A DNA stretch of 64,000 bases from Variovorax sp. KBW07 (lineage in GTDB: Bacteria; Pseudomonadota; Gammaproteobacteria; Burkholderiales; Burkholderiaceae_C). Both the position numbers and the translations under genes were made by a program. The stretch lies in NCBI RefSeq assembly GCF_003852515.1, contig NZ_QAJK01000076.1, positions 30,258 through 94,257 of the forward strand, given 5' to 3'. The notes under the pieces were generated by a model. The model saw only the letters and a list, made by a program, of their open reading frames with translations, was not told the DNA's origin and made no database searches. Below are positions 28,492 through 37,339 of the stretch, one piece after another (the stretch's first letter is position 1; each line of letters opens with the position of its first letter).

Positions 28492-30264
28492 GTGTTCCGC
28501 GGCGGCGAGTTGAATCGGGCTCCACGGCCCAAAGGAAAAATCATTAAAACTTTCTACAACCTCAAAATCGCGACCAAGCTGCTTGTGTCGTTCATCGCCG
28601 TGCTTGTGTTGACGGCCTGCCTTGGCGCCTTCTCGGTGTTGCAACTGGGCAAGGTCCACGACATGTCGACGGACCTGGCAACCAACTGGATGCCCGCCAC
28701 GCGTTCGTTGCTCGAAATGAAGAACCTGGTGGCGCGCTACCGTTCCCAGGAACTGCAGCACATCCTCTCGGGTTCGTACGACGAAATGGCCGTCTACGAA
28801 AAGTCGATGGACGAAACCTGGAGCGCGCTGCAGAAGACCCGCACCGAGTACGAGACGCTCATTTCGGAGCCGGAGGAGCGCGAGATCTACCCGGTGTACG
28901 AGAAGCTGCTGGCCCAGTACGCCATAGAGCACAACAAGATCATCGCCATCTCGCACACGCAGGAGAGCGAACAGGCCACCGCGCTGATCCGTGGCAAGTC
29001 GCTGCAGCTGAACCGCGAGATCACCTCGGCGCTCGACAAGCTGACCGAAGTGAACGTGAAGGGCGCCATCCGTGCCGGCGTCACGGCCGACGAGGTGTTT
29101 GCGAAAGCCCGCCTTTGGGTGCTCGGCATGCTGCTGGGCAGCGTGGCGCTGGGCCTGGTGCTGGCCCTGTGGATTGCGCGCATCGTCGCGCGTCCGCTGG
29201 CCGAGGCGGTGAAGGTGGCGCAGTCGGTGGCCGCGGGCGACCTGACCAGCCGCATCGAGGCGCACACGACGGACGAGACCGGTTTGCTGCTGGACGCCCT
29301 GAAGGGCATGAACGACAGCCTGGTGAAGATCGTCGGGGAAGTGCGCACGGGGACGGACACGATCGCCACGGCATCGAGCCAGATCGCTTCGGGGAACCAG
29401 GATCTTTCTTCGCGCACGGAAGAGCAGGCCAGTTCGCTGGAGCAGACCGCTGCTTCGATGGAAGAACTGACTTCGACGGTGAAGCAGAACGCTGATAACG
29501 CGCGTCAGGCCAACCAACTGGCCGTGTCGGCTTCGGAAGTTGCCGTGAAGGGCGGCAGCGTCGTGTCGCAAGTGGTCGACACGATGGGCTCGATCAATGC
29601 ATCGTCGAAGAAGATCGTCGACATCATCGGTGTCATCGATGGCATCGCCTTCCAGACCAACATCCTGGCTTTGAATGCGGCTGTTGAAGCTGCTCGTGCT
29701 GGCGAACAAGGCCGTGGCTTTGCAGTCGTGGCTTCCGAGGTTCGCAGCCTGGCCCAACGCTCGGCCGCAGCAGCCAAGGAAATCAAGACCCTCATCGGCG
29801 ATTCGGTCGAGAAGGTCGAAGAGGGCAGCAAGCAAGTCGCGGAAGCCGGCCGCACGATGGACGAGATCGTCGGCAGCGTGAGACGCGTGACGGACATCAT
29901 GGGCGAGATCACCGCAGCGAGCCAGGAGCAGACCTCGGGCATTGAACAGATCAACCAGGCCATCACGCAGATGGACCAGGTGACGCAGCAGAACGCCGCA
30001 CTGGTCGAAGAAGCCTCGGCCGCAGCGCAATCGCTTCAGGAACAAGCCGGCAGCCTTGTGCAAGCCGTCAGCATCTTCAAGCTCGACACGCACGCCATGG
30101 CCGCGCGCCCCAATTTCAAGCGCCTCACCCCGATTCCGAAGGCTGCCCCGCCGGCGCCCAAGGCACGTGCCAAGGCGCTGCCGGCGCAACGGAGCACGGG
30201 TTCACGTACCGCCCCCCAACTCGCCATGGCCGGCGACGCGAAGGGCGACTGGACCGAGTTCTAA
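28492..30264 (+). CDS. Methyl-accepting chemotaxis protein 6 (4HB sensor, DWTEF tail), start uncertain
   Basis: The receptor has TM1, a helical sensor with [22 protein letters not shown]2, HAMP, the shared block and a tail ending GDWTEF. Its tail ([20 protein letters not shown]) is like those of MCP2 and MCP7 but more diverged. The start is unclear: no ATG lies near the expected N-terminus. The GTG at 28492 gives 590 residues but has no ribosome-binding site; TTG at 28510 is similar. The family-typical start ([11 protein letters not shown]) lies right after ATT at 28543-28545, which is preceded at good spacing by aaagga. A rare ATT start, giving 573 residues, is therefore plausible. Confidence 0.88.
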   Translation: MFRGGELNRAPRPKGKIIKTFYNLKIATKLLVSFIAVLVLTACLGAFSVLQLGKVHDMSTDLATNWMPATRSLLEMKNLVARYRSQELQHILSGSYDEMAVYEKSMDETWSALQKTRTEYETLISEPEEREIYPVYEKLLAQYAIEHNKIIAISHTQESEQATALIRGKSLQLNREITSALDKLTEVNVKGAIRAGVTADEVFAKARLWVLGMLLGSVALGLVLALWIARIVARPLAEAVKVAQSVAAGDLTSRIEAHTTDETGLLLDALKGMNDSLVKIVGEVRTGTDTIATASSQIASGNQDLSSRTEEQASSLEQTAASMEELTSTVKQNADNARQANQLAVSASEVAVKGGSVVSQVVDTMGSINASSKKIVDIIGVIDGIAFQTNILALNAAVEAARAGEQGRGFAVVASEVRSLAQRSAAAAKEIKTLIGDSVEKVEEGSKQVAEAGRTMDEIVGSVRRVTDIMGEITAASQEQTSGIEQINQAITQMDQVTQQNAALVEEASAAAQSLQEQAGSLVQAVSIFKLDTHAMAARPNFKRLTPIPKAAPPAPKARAKALPAQRSTGSRTAPQLAMAGDAKGDWTEF

Positions 30265-30279
30265 AAGAAGGAAGAGGGC

Positions 30280-30306
30280 TCAACACTCGCGGGCCCGTGC
30301 CGATAA
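30280..30306 (+). promoter_or_regulatory. Sigma-28 promoter in front of MCP7
   Basis: TCAACACT, 11 bp, GCCGATAA: a perfect -10 at the same spacing as the other four sites, but a poorer -35. It begins 16 bp after the MCP6 stop, in the same relative place as the one before MCP3. Confidence 0.78.
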
Positions 30307-30366
30307 CGAAACGACAACGCCGCGTCCCGCGGTGGGATTCGTTCCAGTTCTGAAAGAAGAAGACAA

Positions 30367-32091
30367 ATGAGTTTGAAGAACCTGAAGATCGGCACGCGCC
30401 TTGGGCTCGGCTTTGCCGCCATCCTGTTGCTGATGGCCGTCATTGCCGGCACCGGCATGCTGCGCCTGGCGAACGTGGGCAGCGCGACCGACGAGATGAT
30501 GAAGCACGCGCTGGTCAAGGAGCGCCTGGCCAACCAGTGGTCGAACCTGCTGGGCCCGACGATCGTTCGATCGTTCGCGATGGTCAAGGCGACCGATCCG
30601 GCCGTCGTGACCTACTTCGCCAATGCCCGCGCCGAGAGCTCGGCAAAGATCAACCCGGTGCAGAAGAAGCTCGAGGAAATGCTGACTTCACCGGAAGAAA
30701 AGAAGCTGTATGCCGACGTGGCCGACGCGCGCGCGGTGGTGCTGGAGATCATCGAGAAGATCAACAAGCTCAAGACCGACGGCAAGAGCGCGGAGGCCAG
30801 CGAGCTGGCCGACACCAAGTTCGCGGCAGGGCTGACCGTCTACGAGAATGCGGTGGCCAACCTCGCGGCGCACCAGCGCGACAAGATCGACGCCGTTGCG
30901 TTGGGCATTGCGGCCGACCAGTCGACGGGCCAGACCACGCTGATGGTGCTGTCGGCGATTGCGCTGCTGGTGGGCGCACTGTTCGCGTGGCGCCTGAGCG
31001 TGGGCATCGTGCGCCCGCTGGGCCATGCGGTGACCGTTGCCGAAACCGTGGCTGGCGGTGACCTGAGCGCGAACATCCGCGTCGAAAGCCGCGACGAGGC
31101 CGGCCAATTGATGCAGGCGTTGAAGGACATGAACGCGAACCTGGCCAAGGTGGTCGGTGAAGTGCGTACTGGCACCGAGACGATTGCCACGGCTTCGGGG
31201 CAGATCGCTTCGGGGAATGAAGACCTGTCGTCGCGCACCGAGCAGCAGGCCAGCTCGCTGGAGCAGACGGCTGCTTCGATGGAGGAGCTGACTTCGACGG
31301 TCAAGCAGAACGCTGATAACGCGCGTCAGGCGAACCAGCTGGCTGTGTCGGCTTCGGAAGTTGCGGTGAAGGGCGGCAGCGTCGTGTCGCAAGTGGTCGA
31401 CACGATGGGCTCGATCAATGCGTCGTCCAAGAAGATCGTGGACATCATCGGTGTCATCGATGGCATCGCCTTCCAAACGAACATCCTGGCATTGAATGCG
31501 GCCGTTGAAGCTGCACGCGCTGGCGAGCAGGGCCGCGGCTTTGCGGTGGTGGCTTCGGAAGTTCGCAGTCTGGCCCAACGCTCGGCTGCAGCGGCCAAGG
31601 AAATCAAGACGCTGATTGGCGACTCGGTAGAGAAGGTCGAAGAGGGCAGCAAGCAAGTGGCAGAAGCCGGCCGCACCATGGAAGAAATCGTCGGCAGCGT
31701 CAAGCGCGTGACGGACATCATGGGCGAGATCACCGCGGCGAGCCAGGAACAGACCTCGGGCATCGAGCAGATCAACCAGGCCATCACGCAGATGGACCAG
31801 GTCACGCAACAGAACGCGGCACTGGTCGAAGAAGCATCGGCCGCAGCGCAATCGCTTCAGGAACAAGCCGGCAGCCTCGTGCAAGCCGTCAGCATTTTCA
31901 AGCTCGATGCCAACGCCGTCGCCACGAACCGCCCGGGTTTCAAGCGCGTCACGCCGATTCCGCAGCCGGCCAAACCCGCGCCCAAGCCACGCGCCAAGTC
32001 GCTCCCCGCTGCCCGCCGCGAACCCGGCACGGGCGCCGCTCCGCAGCTGGCCATGAGCAACGACGCCAAGGGCGACTGGACGGAATTCTGA
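30367..32091 (+). CDS. Methyl-accepting chemotaxis protein 7 (MCP3-like sensor, MCP2-like tail)
   Basis: The 574-residue receptor begins [16 protein letters not shown], almost as MCP3, and its sensor, TM2 and HAMP follow MCP3 throughout. After the shared signalling block it instead carries the flexible tail of MCP2, with [20 protein letters not shown] and the final GDWTEF. It thus combines parts of two neighbours. Its block reads GNEDLSS where the others have GNQDLSS. It is the last gene of the array; a sigma-28 promoter for flgK follows 31 bp after its stop. Confidence 0.94.
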   Translation: MSLKNLKIGTRLGLGFAAILLLMAVIAGTGMLRLANVGSATDEMMKHALVKERLANQWSNLLGPTIVRSFAMVKATDPAVVTYFANARAESSAKINPVQKKLEEMLTSPEEKKLYADVADARAVVLEIIEKINKLKTDGKSAEASELADTKFAAGLTVYENAVANLAAHQRDKIDAVALGIAADQSTGQTTLMVLSAIALLVGALFAWRLSVGIVRPLGHAVTVAETVAGGDLSANIRVESRDEAGQLMQALKDMNANLAKVVGEVRTGTETIATASGQIASGNEDLSSRTEQQASSLEQTAASMEELTSTVKQNADNARQANQLAVSASEVAVKGGSVVSQVVDTMGSINASSKKIVDIIGVIDGIAFQTNILALNAAVEAARAGEQGRGFAVVASEVRSLAQRSAAAAKEIKTLIGDSVEKVEEGSKQVAEAGRTMEEIVGSVKRVTDIMGEITAASQEQTSGIEQINQAITQMDQVTQQNAALVEEASAAAQSLQEQAGSLVQAVSIFKLDANAVATNRPGFKRVTPIPQPAKPAPKPRAKSLPAARREPGTGAAPQLAMSNDAKGDWTEF

Positions 32092-32122
32092 GCACGCAGG
32101 CCGGCATGCGCCAAACCGACCC

Positions 32123-32149
32123 TCAAGTTTCGGCCCGCGCTGCCGATAG
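32123..32149 (+). promoter_or_regulatory. Sigma-28 promoter of flgK-flgL
   Basis: TCAAGTTT, 11 bp, GCCGATAG: 14 of 16 consensus positions at the exact spacing. The -10 ends 67 bp before the flgK ATG. This separates flgKL from the array transcript and places them in the late class, as in other FliA systems. Confidence 0.88.
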
Positions 32150-32216
32150 ATACCCAGAGGCATCGTTCGCGATGCCGGCACCAACACCCCTTTGACAGAT
32201 TGACAGGTAAAGCCCT

Positions 32217-34181
32217 ATGTCCGGAAGCATGTTCTACACGGGTCTGAGCGGCCTCGGCGTCGCCCGCACCGCGCTGATGACCACGGCCCACAACACAGCC
32301 AACGCGTACACGGCGGGCTACAGCCGCCAGGTGGCCGAGATCGCCTCGGCCGGCGGCATTTCGAGCGGCTCGGGCTTCATCGGCTCGGGCGCCAACGTGC
32401 TCACCGTGTCGCGCAGCTACGACCGCTACCTGACCGCGCAGCTGTCGGCCGCGCAGTCGGCCTCGGCCGCGCTGGCCACCAACGGCACGCAGATCAACCG
32501 CATCGACACGCTGCTGGCCGACAAGACGTCGGGCATCTCGCCGCTGATGCAGAGCTTCTTCACCAGCATCCAGGGCGTGGCCAACACGCCGGCCGACCCG
32601 GCGGCGCGCCAGCAGATGATCAGCTCCGCGCAGGCGCTGGCGACCAAGCTGCGCTCCACCGACCAGTACCTGTCGGACCTGAACTCCTCGGTCAACGAGC
32701 AGATCGACGGCAGCGTGGCGCAGATCAACACCTACGCGGCCAAGATCGCCAGCCTCAACCAGCAGATCAGCCAGCTCAGCGCCGTGGCCGGCGGCCAGCC
32801 GCCCAACGACCTGCTCGACCAGCGCGACCAGCTGGTCAGCCAGCTGAGCCAGGTGGTGGACGTGAAGGTGCTGCAGCAGGACAACGGCAAGTACAACGTG
32901 TTCATCGCCACCGGCCAGTCGCTGGTGGTGGGCGACTACGCCGCCAAGATGGCGTCGGTGGCGTCGGCGGCCGACCCGACCCGCAAGGTGGTCGCGCTCA
33001 CGGGCTTTGCCGGCAACACCAATGAAATCGACGACAGCACCCTCAAGGGCGGCGTGCTCGGCGGCCTGATGGCCTTCCGCAGGGACACGCTCATTCCCAC
33101 GCAGAACTCCATCGGCCGACTCGCGATGTCGGTGGCCGATGCGGTCAATGCGCAGCACAAGCTGGGCGTGGACCTGAACGGCGCGCTGGGAACCAACTTC
33201 TTCAGCCAGTCGGTGCCGGGCGCGATCCCGAACGCCGGCAACGCGGGCAACCTCGAACTGGGCGCCTCGCTGAGCGACGTGTCGAAGCTCACGACCAGCG
33301 ACTACAACGTTGCGGTGACCGACGTGGCCGGCGTGCTCACCTATTCGGTCACCCGGCTATCCGACAAGACGTCGATGGGCACCTTCACTACTTTCCCGAT
33401 CACTTTCGACGGCGTGAGCCTCACGGCCGCCAGCGGCACGGCGCAGGCCGGCGACTCTTTCCTGGTGCAGCCCACCCGCACCGGCGCGCGCGACATCGAC
33501 GTGCTGGTTCGCGATCCGTCCAAGGTGGCGGCCGCATCGCCCATCGTGACCGGCAACACCGCCGGCAACAAGGGCACCGGCGCGCTGGGCGCGGCCAGCG
33601 TCGACGCGACCTATCCGGGCACGCCGCTGGCCGGGCCGGTCACGCTGACCTTCAACTCCGGCACCGGCGCGCTGTCGGGCTTTCCCGCCACCTCGGCGGT
33701 GACTGTCACGCTGGCCAACGGCACCGCCACCACGTACCCGGCCGGCACGCCCGTGCCGTACACCGCGGGCGCGAAGATGAGCTTCGACGGCATCACCGTC
33801 GCCATGACCGGCGCACCCGCGAACGGCGACACCTTCACCGTCGGCAAGAACACCTCGGGCGTGTCCGATGGCAGCAATGCATTGCTGCTGGGCGCGCTGC
33901 AGCGCAAGACCACGATGGCCAACGGCACCACGACCTTCAGCGGCGCCTACGCGCAGCTGGTGAGCGAAGTCGGCAACCGCGCGATGGCGGTCAAGGTTGC
34001 CAGCACCACGCAAGACAGCGTGACCGGCCAGATCAAGGCCAGCCAGCAATCGATTTCGGGCGTCGTCCAGGACGAGGAAACCGCCAACCTGCTGATGTTC
34101 CAGCAGATGTACCAGGCCAATGCCAAGGTGATCCAGACCGCGTCGACCATGTTCGACACGATTCTGGGCATCCGCAGCTGA
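32217..34181 (+). CDS. flgK: Flagellar hook-associated protein FlgK (HAP1)
   Basis: FlgK joins hook and filament. The 654-residue product opens MSGSMFYTGLSGLGVARTAL with the axial motif TTAHNTANAYTAGYSRQV near 21-38, has the FlgK region QLSQVVDVKVLQQDNGKYNVF, and closes with EETANLLMFQQMYQANAKVI and a D0 helix. The middle (about 350-570) is a variable Gly/Thr-rich domain. Its chaperone should be FlgN at 9210-9665. flgL follows 47 bp later. Confidence 0.95.
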   Translation: MSGSMFYTGLSGLGVARTALMTTAHNTANAYTAGYSRQVAEIASAGGISSGSGFIGSGANVLTVSRSYDRYLTAQLSAAQSASAALATNGTQINRIDTLLADKTSGISPLMQSFFTSIQGVANTPADPAARQQMISSAQALATKLRSTDQYLSDLNSSVNEQIDGSVAQINTYAAKIASLNQQISQLSAVAGGQPPNDLLDQRDQLVSQLSQVVDVKVLQQDNGKYNVFIATGQSLVVGDYAAKMASVASAADPTRKVVALTGFAGNTNEIDDSTLKGGVLGGLMAFRRDTLIPTQNSIGRLAMSVADAVNAQHKLGVDLNGALGTNFFSQSVPGAIPNAGNAGNLELGASLSDVSKLTTSDYNVAVTDVAGVLTYSVTRLSDKTSMGTFTTFPITFDGVSLTAASGTAQAGDSFLVQPTRTGARDIDVLVRDPSKVAAASPIVTGNTAGNKGTGALGAASVDATYPGTPLAGPVTLTFNSGTGALSGFPATSAVTVTLANGTATTYPAGTPVPYTAGAKMSFDGITVAMTGAPANGDTFTVGKNTSGVSDGSNALLLGALQRKTTMANGTTTFSGAYAQLVSEVGNRAMAVKVASTTQDSVTGQIKASQQSISGVVQDEETANLLMFQQMYQANAKVIQTASTMFDTILGIRS

Positions 34182-34228
34182 CGCTGCCCACGTACGCCTA
34201 TTCCGCACAGATTTGCACAGGAACCGCG

Positions 34229-35440
34229 ATGCGCATCAGCACCCAATCCTTCTACGAGCAGAACGTCAACGCCATGGGCCTGCAGCAGCAGAAGCTGTTC
34301 AGGGTCCAGCAGCAGCTGGCCACCAATTCGAAGTTTCTCTCGGCCGGCGACGATCCGGTCGGCGCGGCGCGCTCGCTCGGCGTCAGCCAGACGCTTTCTG
34401 AAAACGCGCAGTACGCCACCAGCCGCCAGCGCGCGTCGCTGTCGCTGGCCACCGAAGAGAACGCGCTCAACTCGGTGACCGCGATCCTGCAGAACATGAA
34501 GACGCTGACCGTGCACGCCGGCAACGGCACGCTGTCGGATGCCGACCGCGAGTCGCTCGCCACCACCATCCAGAGCGGCCTCGACCAGCTCATCGGCGTG
34601 GCCAACTCCGACAACGGCAACGGGCAGTACCTGTTCGCCGGATTCAAGAGCGGCAGTCCGCCCTTCGTGGCCGCCCCCGGCGGCGGCGTGCAGTACGTGG
34701 GCGACCAGGGCCAGCGGCTGATGCAGATCGACGTGGCACGGCAGATGTCGACCTCGGACGACGGCCGCAGCATCTTCCAATCGGTGCAGGGCGGCGCGGG
34801 CTACGTCACCTCGGGCGCGGCGAGCAACACCGGCAGCGCCGTCTTCGGCCCGGTCGGCATCACCAATGCCACCGCGGCGGACTACGGCAAGGACTTCACC
34901 ATCAGCTTCACCGGCGGCAACTACACGGTGATGACCAAGGACACGCCGCCCGTGGTGGCTGCCAGCGGCATCTACACGCCGGACACGGCCATTTCCTTCG
35001 GCGGCGTGCAACTGAAGTTCAGCGGCACGCCGGCGGACGGCGACAACTTCGACGTGTCGACCGCGCAGAACGCCGGCACCGACATCTTCGCGGCCATCGG
35101 CCAGCTGGTGAGCGCGCTGCGCACGCCGTTGGCCGGCGGCGGCGCGGCGGCCCAAGCGCAACTGCGCAATGCATTGAGCACTGCCAACGTCAAGGTCACC
35201 AATGCGCACGACAACGTGCTGACGGTGCTGTCGTCGGTGGGCGCGCGCCAGAACGAAATCGATGCGCTCGACACCGGCGGCGCCGCGCGCAAGCTGCAGG
35301 AAGAAAGCTACCTGTCGAGCATTGAAGACCTGGACCCGTACAGCGCCATTTCGGAGTTCTACCAGCGGCAGTCGTCGCTGCAGGCCACGCAGATGACGTT
35401 TGCGCGGTTGAACAGCATTTCTTTGTTCAATTACCTCTGA
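34229..35440 (+). CDS. flgL: Flagellar hook-associated protein FlgL (HAP3)
   Basis: The 403-residue junction protein begins MRISTQSFYEQNVNAMGLQQ and has flagellin-like terminal helices (QLATNSKFLSAGDDPVGAARS near 28-48; QSSLQATQMTFARLNSISLF at the end). The region NSDNGNGQYLFAGFKSGSPPF is typical of FlgL. It ends opposite the convergent fliR gene with only 57 bp between, in which an 11-bp hairpin lies. Confidence 0.95.
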   Translation: MRISTQSFYEQNVNAMGLQQQKLFRVQQQLATNSKFLSAGDDPVGAARSLGVSQTLSENAQYATSRQRASLSLATEENALNSVTAILQNMKTLTVHAGNGTLSDADRESLATTIQSGLDQLIGVANSDNGNGQYLFAGFKSGSPPFVAAPGGGVQYVGDQGQRLMQIDVARQMSTSDDGRSIFQSVQGGAGYVTSGAASNTGSAVFGPVGITNATAADYGKDFTISFTGGNYTVMTKDTPPVVAASGIYTPDTAISFGGVQLKFSGTPADGDNFDVSTAQNAGTDIFAAIGQLVSALRTPLAGGGAAAQAQLRNALSTANVKVTNAHDNVLTVLSSVGARQNEIDALDTGGAARKLQEESYLSSIEDLDPYSAISEFYQRQSSLQATQMTFARLNSISLFNYL

Positions 35441-35451
35441 TCCAGCGGCAG

Positions 35452-35476
35452 GCGTCGCGCACTTCGTGTGCGGCGC
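35452..35476. terminator. Hairpin between convergent flgL and fliR, possible bidirectional terminator
   Basis: GCGTCGCGCAC (35452-35462) pairs with GTGTGCGGCGC (35466-35476) across a TTC loop, with two G-T pairs. There is no T-run on either side, so it would be a Rho-assisted or blocking element rather than a classical terminator. It contains the 15-mer tcgcgcacttcgtgt also seen at 16292-16306 in front of flgI, so it may be a fragment of the same interspersed repeat. Confidence 0.45.
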
Positions 35477-35497
35477 TGCGTGCAAGCGGGGAGCACG

Positions 35498-36295
35498 CTA
35501 AGGCCGCAGCCCCTGCGTAAACCGCAGCATGTTCGCCACCGACTCCGCAAACCGCGGCTCCAGAAAAGCCCCGAGGTTCGGCATGAGCAACTGCAGCATG
35601 ACGATCCCCGCCAGCAGCGTCAGCGGAAAGCCCACGGCGAAGATGCTGAACTGCGGCGAGGCGCGGTTCAGGATGCCCATGGCCAGGTTGAGCGTGAGCA
35701 GCGCGGTAATCAGCGGCAGCGCCAGCAGCAGCCCGCTGGTGAAGATGTCGCCGCCGGCCAGCACCAGGAACATCCAGCCGCCGGCCGCGAGCGGCCCGTC
35801 GGAAATAGGCAGGGTGCGAAAGCTTTCCGCCAGCGCGTTCACCATCAGGAGGTGGCCGTCGAGCGCCAGAAAAATCAGCATGGCCAGCATGTTCAGCAGC
35901 CGCGACACCACCATGGTGCTGCCGTGGCTCATGGGGTCGAAGAACGACGCGAAAGAAAGGCCCATCTGCAGGCCGATGTATTCGCCTGCCGCCAGCACGG
36001 CCGTGAAAATCAGCCGCATCGAAAAGCCCATGGCCGCGCCGATCAGCACCTGCTGCACGATGATCCAGAAGCCACCGGCCGACACCACGGGCACCGCCGG
36101 AAACGGCCCGATGGTGGGCGAGATCACCAGCGCCAGCATGGCGGCAATGCCGACCTTGACCTGCCGCGGCGCCCAGGGCTCGCCGAACACGGGTGCCGTG
36201 CTGACCAGCGCCAGCATGCGAACGAACGGCCACAGGAAGGCCACCATCCAGGCTTCGAGCTGGCCCGAGGTGACGGAAAAAATCGAAGGCGTCAC
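35498..36295 (-). CDS. fliR: Flagellar export apparatus protein FliR
   Basis: FliR is an integral membrane part of the flagellar type III export gate with FliP and FliQ. The 265-residue product has about six hydrophobic segments and the family features AWMVAFLWPFVRMLALVSTA near the N-terminus and GLQMGLSFASFFDP in the middle. The chosen start is GTG at 36293-36295, which overlaps the fliQ TGA by 4 bp (GTGA). A longer in-frame ATG lies upstream inside fliQ and is less likely. It is the last gene of the fliLMNOPQR transcript. Confidence 0.92.
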   Translation of the reverse strand: MTPSIFSVTSGQLEAWMVAFLWPFVRMLALVSTAPVFGEPWAPRQVKVGIAAMLALVISPTIGPFPAVPVVSAGGFWIIVQQVLIGAAMGFSMRLIFTAVLAAGEYIGLQMGLSFASFFDPMSHGSTMVVSRLLNMLAMLIFLALDGHLLMVNALAESFRTLPISDGPLAAGGWMFLVLAGGDIFTSGLLLALPLITALLTLNLAMGILNRASPQFSIFAVGFPLTLLAGIVMLQLLMPNLGAFLEPRFAESVANMLRFTQGLRP

Positions 36296-36561
36296 GCCAG
36301 CATCTGCGGGATGCTGGAGAACAGGGCGCGCATGTAGTCGAGCATGCGGTCGAGCATCCACGGCCCGGCGACCACCAGCGTCGCGAACACTGCGAGCAGC
36401 TTGGGAATGAAGGACAGCGTGGCTTCGTTGATCTGCGTGGCGGCCTGGAAGATGCTGACGATCAGGCCGATGATCAGCGCCACCATCAGCAGCGGAGCGC
36501 CCAGCAGCAACGAGATTTCCATGGCCCGGTGGCCCATGGTCATGACGGATTCGGGGGTCAT
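36292..36561 (-). CDS. fliQ: Flagellar export apparatus protein FliQ
   Basis: The 89-residue, two-helix membrane protein is the small subunit of the export gate. The sequence LLLGAPLLMVALIIGLIVSI followed by FQAATQINEATLSFIPKLLA is diagnostic of FliQ. Its stop overlaps the fliR GTG by 4 bp; 19 bp separate it from fliP. Confidence 0.96.
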   Translation of the reverse strand: MTPESVMTMGHRAMEISLLLGAPLLMVALIIGLIVSIFQAATQINEATLSFIPKLLAVFATLVVAGPWMLDRMLDYMRALFSSIPQMLA

Positions 36562-36580
36562 GTGTGCGTACCTGCGGTAT

Positions 36581-37339
36581 CTAGAGGTAGAAGCTTTGCG
36601 TCAGCGCGCCGATCAGCAATTGCCAGCCGTCGGCCAGCACGAACAGCATCAGCTTGAAGGGCAGCGCAATGGACGCGGGCGGCACCATCATCATGCCCAT
36701 CGACATGAGCACGCTCGCCACCACGAGGTCGATGATGAGGAAGGGAATGAAGATGGTGAAGCCGATCTGGAACGCCGTCTTCAGCTCGCTGATGACGAAG
36801 GACGGCAGCAGGATGCGCAGCGGCACTTCTTCGGGCCCCTGCATGTCGGGCACCTTGGCGAGCCGCGCGAACAGGGCCAGGTCGGTCTCGCGGGTCTGCT
36901 TGAGCATGAAGGTCTTGAAGGGCGCAATGCCGCGCTCCAGTGCCTTGTCGGCACTGAGCTTGTTCTCGGAGAAGGGCACGTAGGCGTCGGTGTAGACCTT
37001 GTCGAACACCGGCGACATCACGAAGAAGGTCAGGAACAGCGACAGCCCGACCAATATCTGGTTGGGCGGCGACGTCTGCGTGCCGATGGCGGTGCGCAGC
37101 AGGCCCAGCACGATCAATATGCGCGTGAAGCTGGTCATCGACAGCAGCAGCGCGGGCAGGAAGGTGAGCGAGGTCAGCAGCACCATGGTCTGCACGCTCA
37201 GCGACCAGGTCTGGCTGCCGCCGGGGCCGGGCGTGCTGGTGATGCCGGGCAGGCCCTGGGTCCAGGCGGCGGCGGGCAGCGTGGCGGCGAGCAGCAACAG
37301 CGCGACGCGCAGGCCGCGGCGCAAGGCGGGATGCATCAT
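36581..37339 (-). CDS. fliP: Flagellar export apparatus protein FliP
   Basis: FliP forms the pentameric core of the export gate. The 252-residue precursor has a cleavable signal peptide ([18 protein letters not shown]), then TMs and the conserved [24 protein letters not shown] (about 70-93) and [20 protein letters not shown] (about 185-204). Two ATG codons are adjacent at 37337-37339 and 37334-37336; the first overlaps the fliO stop by 4 bp and is used. The longer upstream frame lies inside fliO. Confidence 0.95.
   Translation of the reverse strand: MMHPALRRGLRVALLLLAATLPAAAWTQGLPGITSTPGPGGSQTWSLSVQTMVLLTSLTFLPALLLSMTSFTRILIVLGLLRTAIGTQTSPPNQILVGLSLFLTFFVMSPVFDKVYTDAYVPFSENKLSADKALERGIAPFKTFMLKQTRETDLALFARLAKVPDMQGPEEVPLRILLPSFVISELKTAFQIGFTIFIPFLIIDLVVASVLMSMGMMMVPPASIALPFKLMLFVLADGWQLLIGALTQSFYL

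Larger units (their letters stand above)
20031..31869 (+). repeat. Seven direct copies of a 657-bp receptor signalling block
   Basis: The stretch encoding [10 protein letters not shown] through LQEQA has exactly 219 codons in all seven receptor genes: 20031-20687, 21902-22558, 23780-24436, 25431-26087, 27616-28272, 29392-30048 and 31213-31869. There is no insertion or deletion in any copy and the protein sequence is nearly constant. These long in-frame direct repeats could recombine with each other. Confidence 0.93.

Noticed and set aside
26746-30189. Open frame of over 1,100 codons on the minus strand across MCP5 and MCP6
   Set aside because: Same cause as above: antisense shadow of conserved receptor blocks, with no protein family features or ribosome-binding site.
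20031-31869. Regular long repeats considered as a CRISPR-like or transposon array
   Set aside because: Repeats are 657-bp in-frame coding blocks in full-length receptor genes; there are no spacers, transposase genes or terminal inverted repeats.
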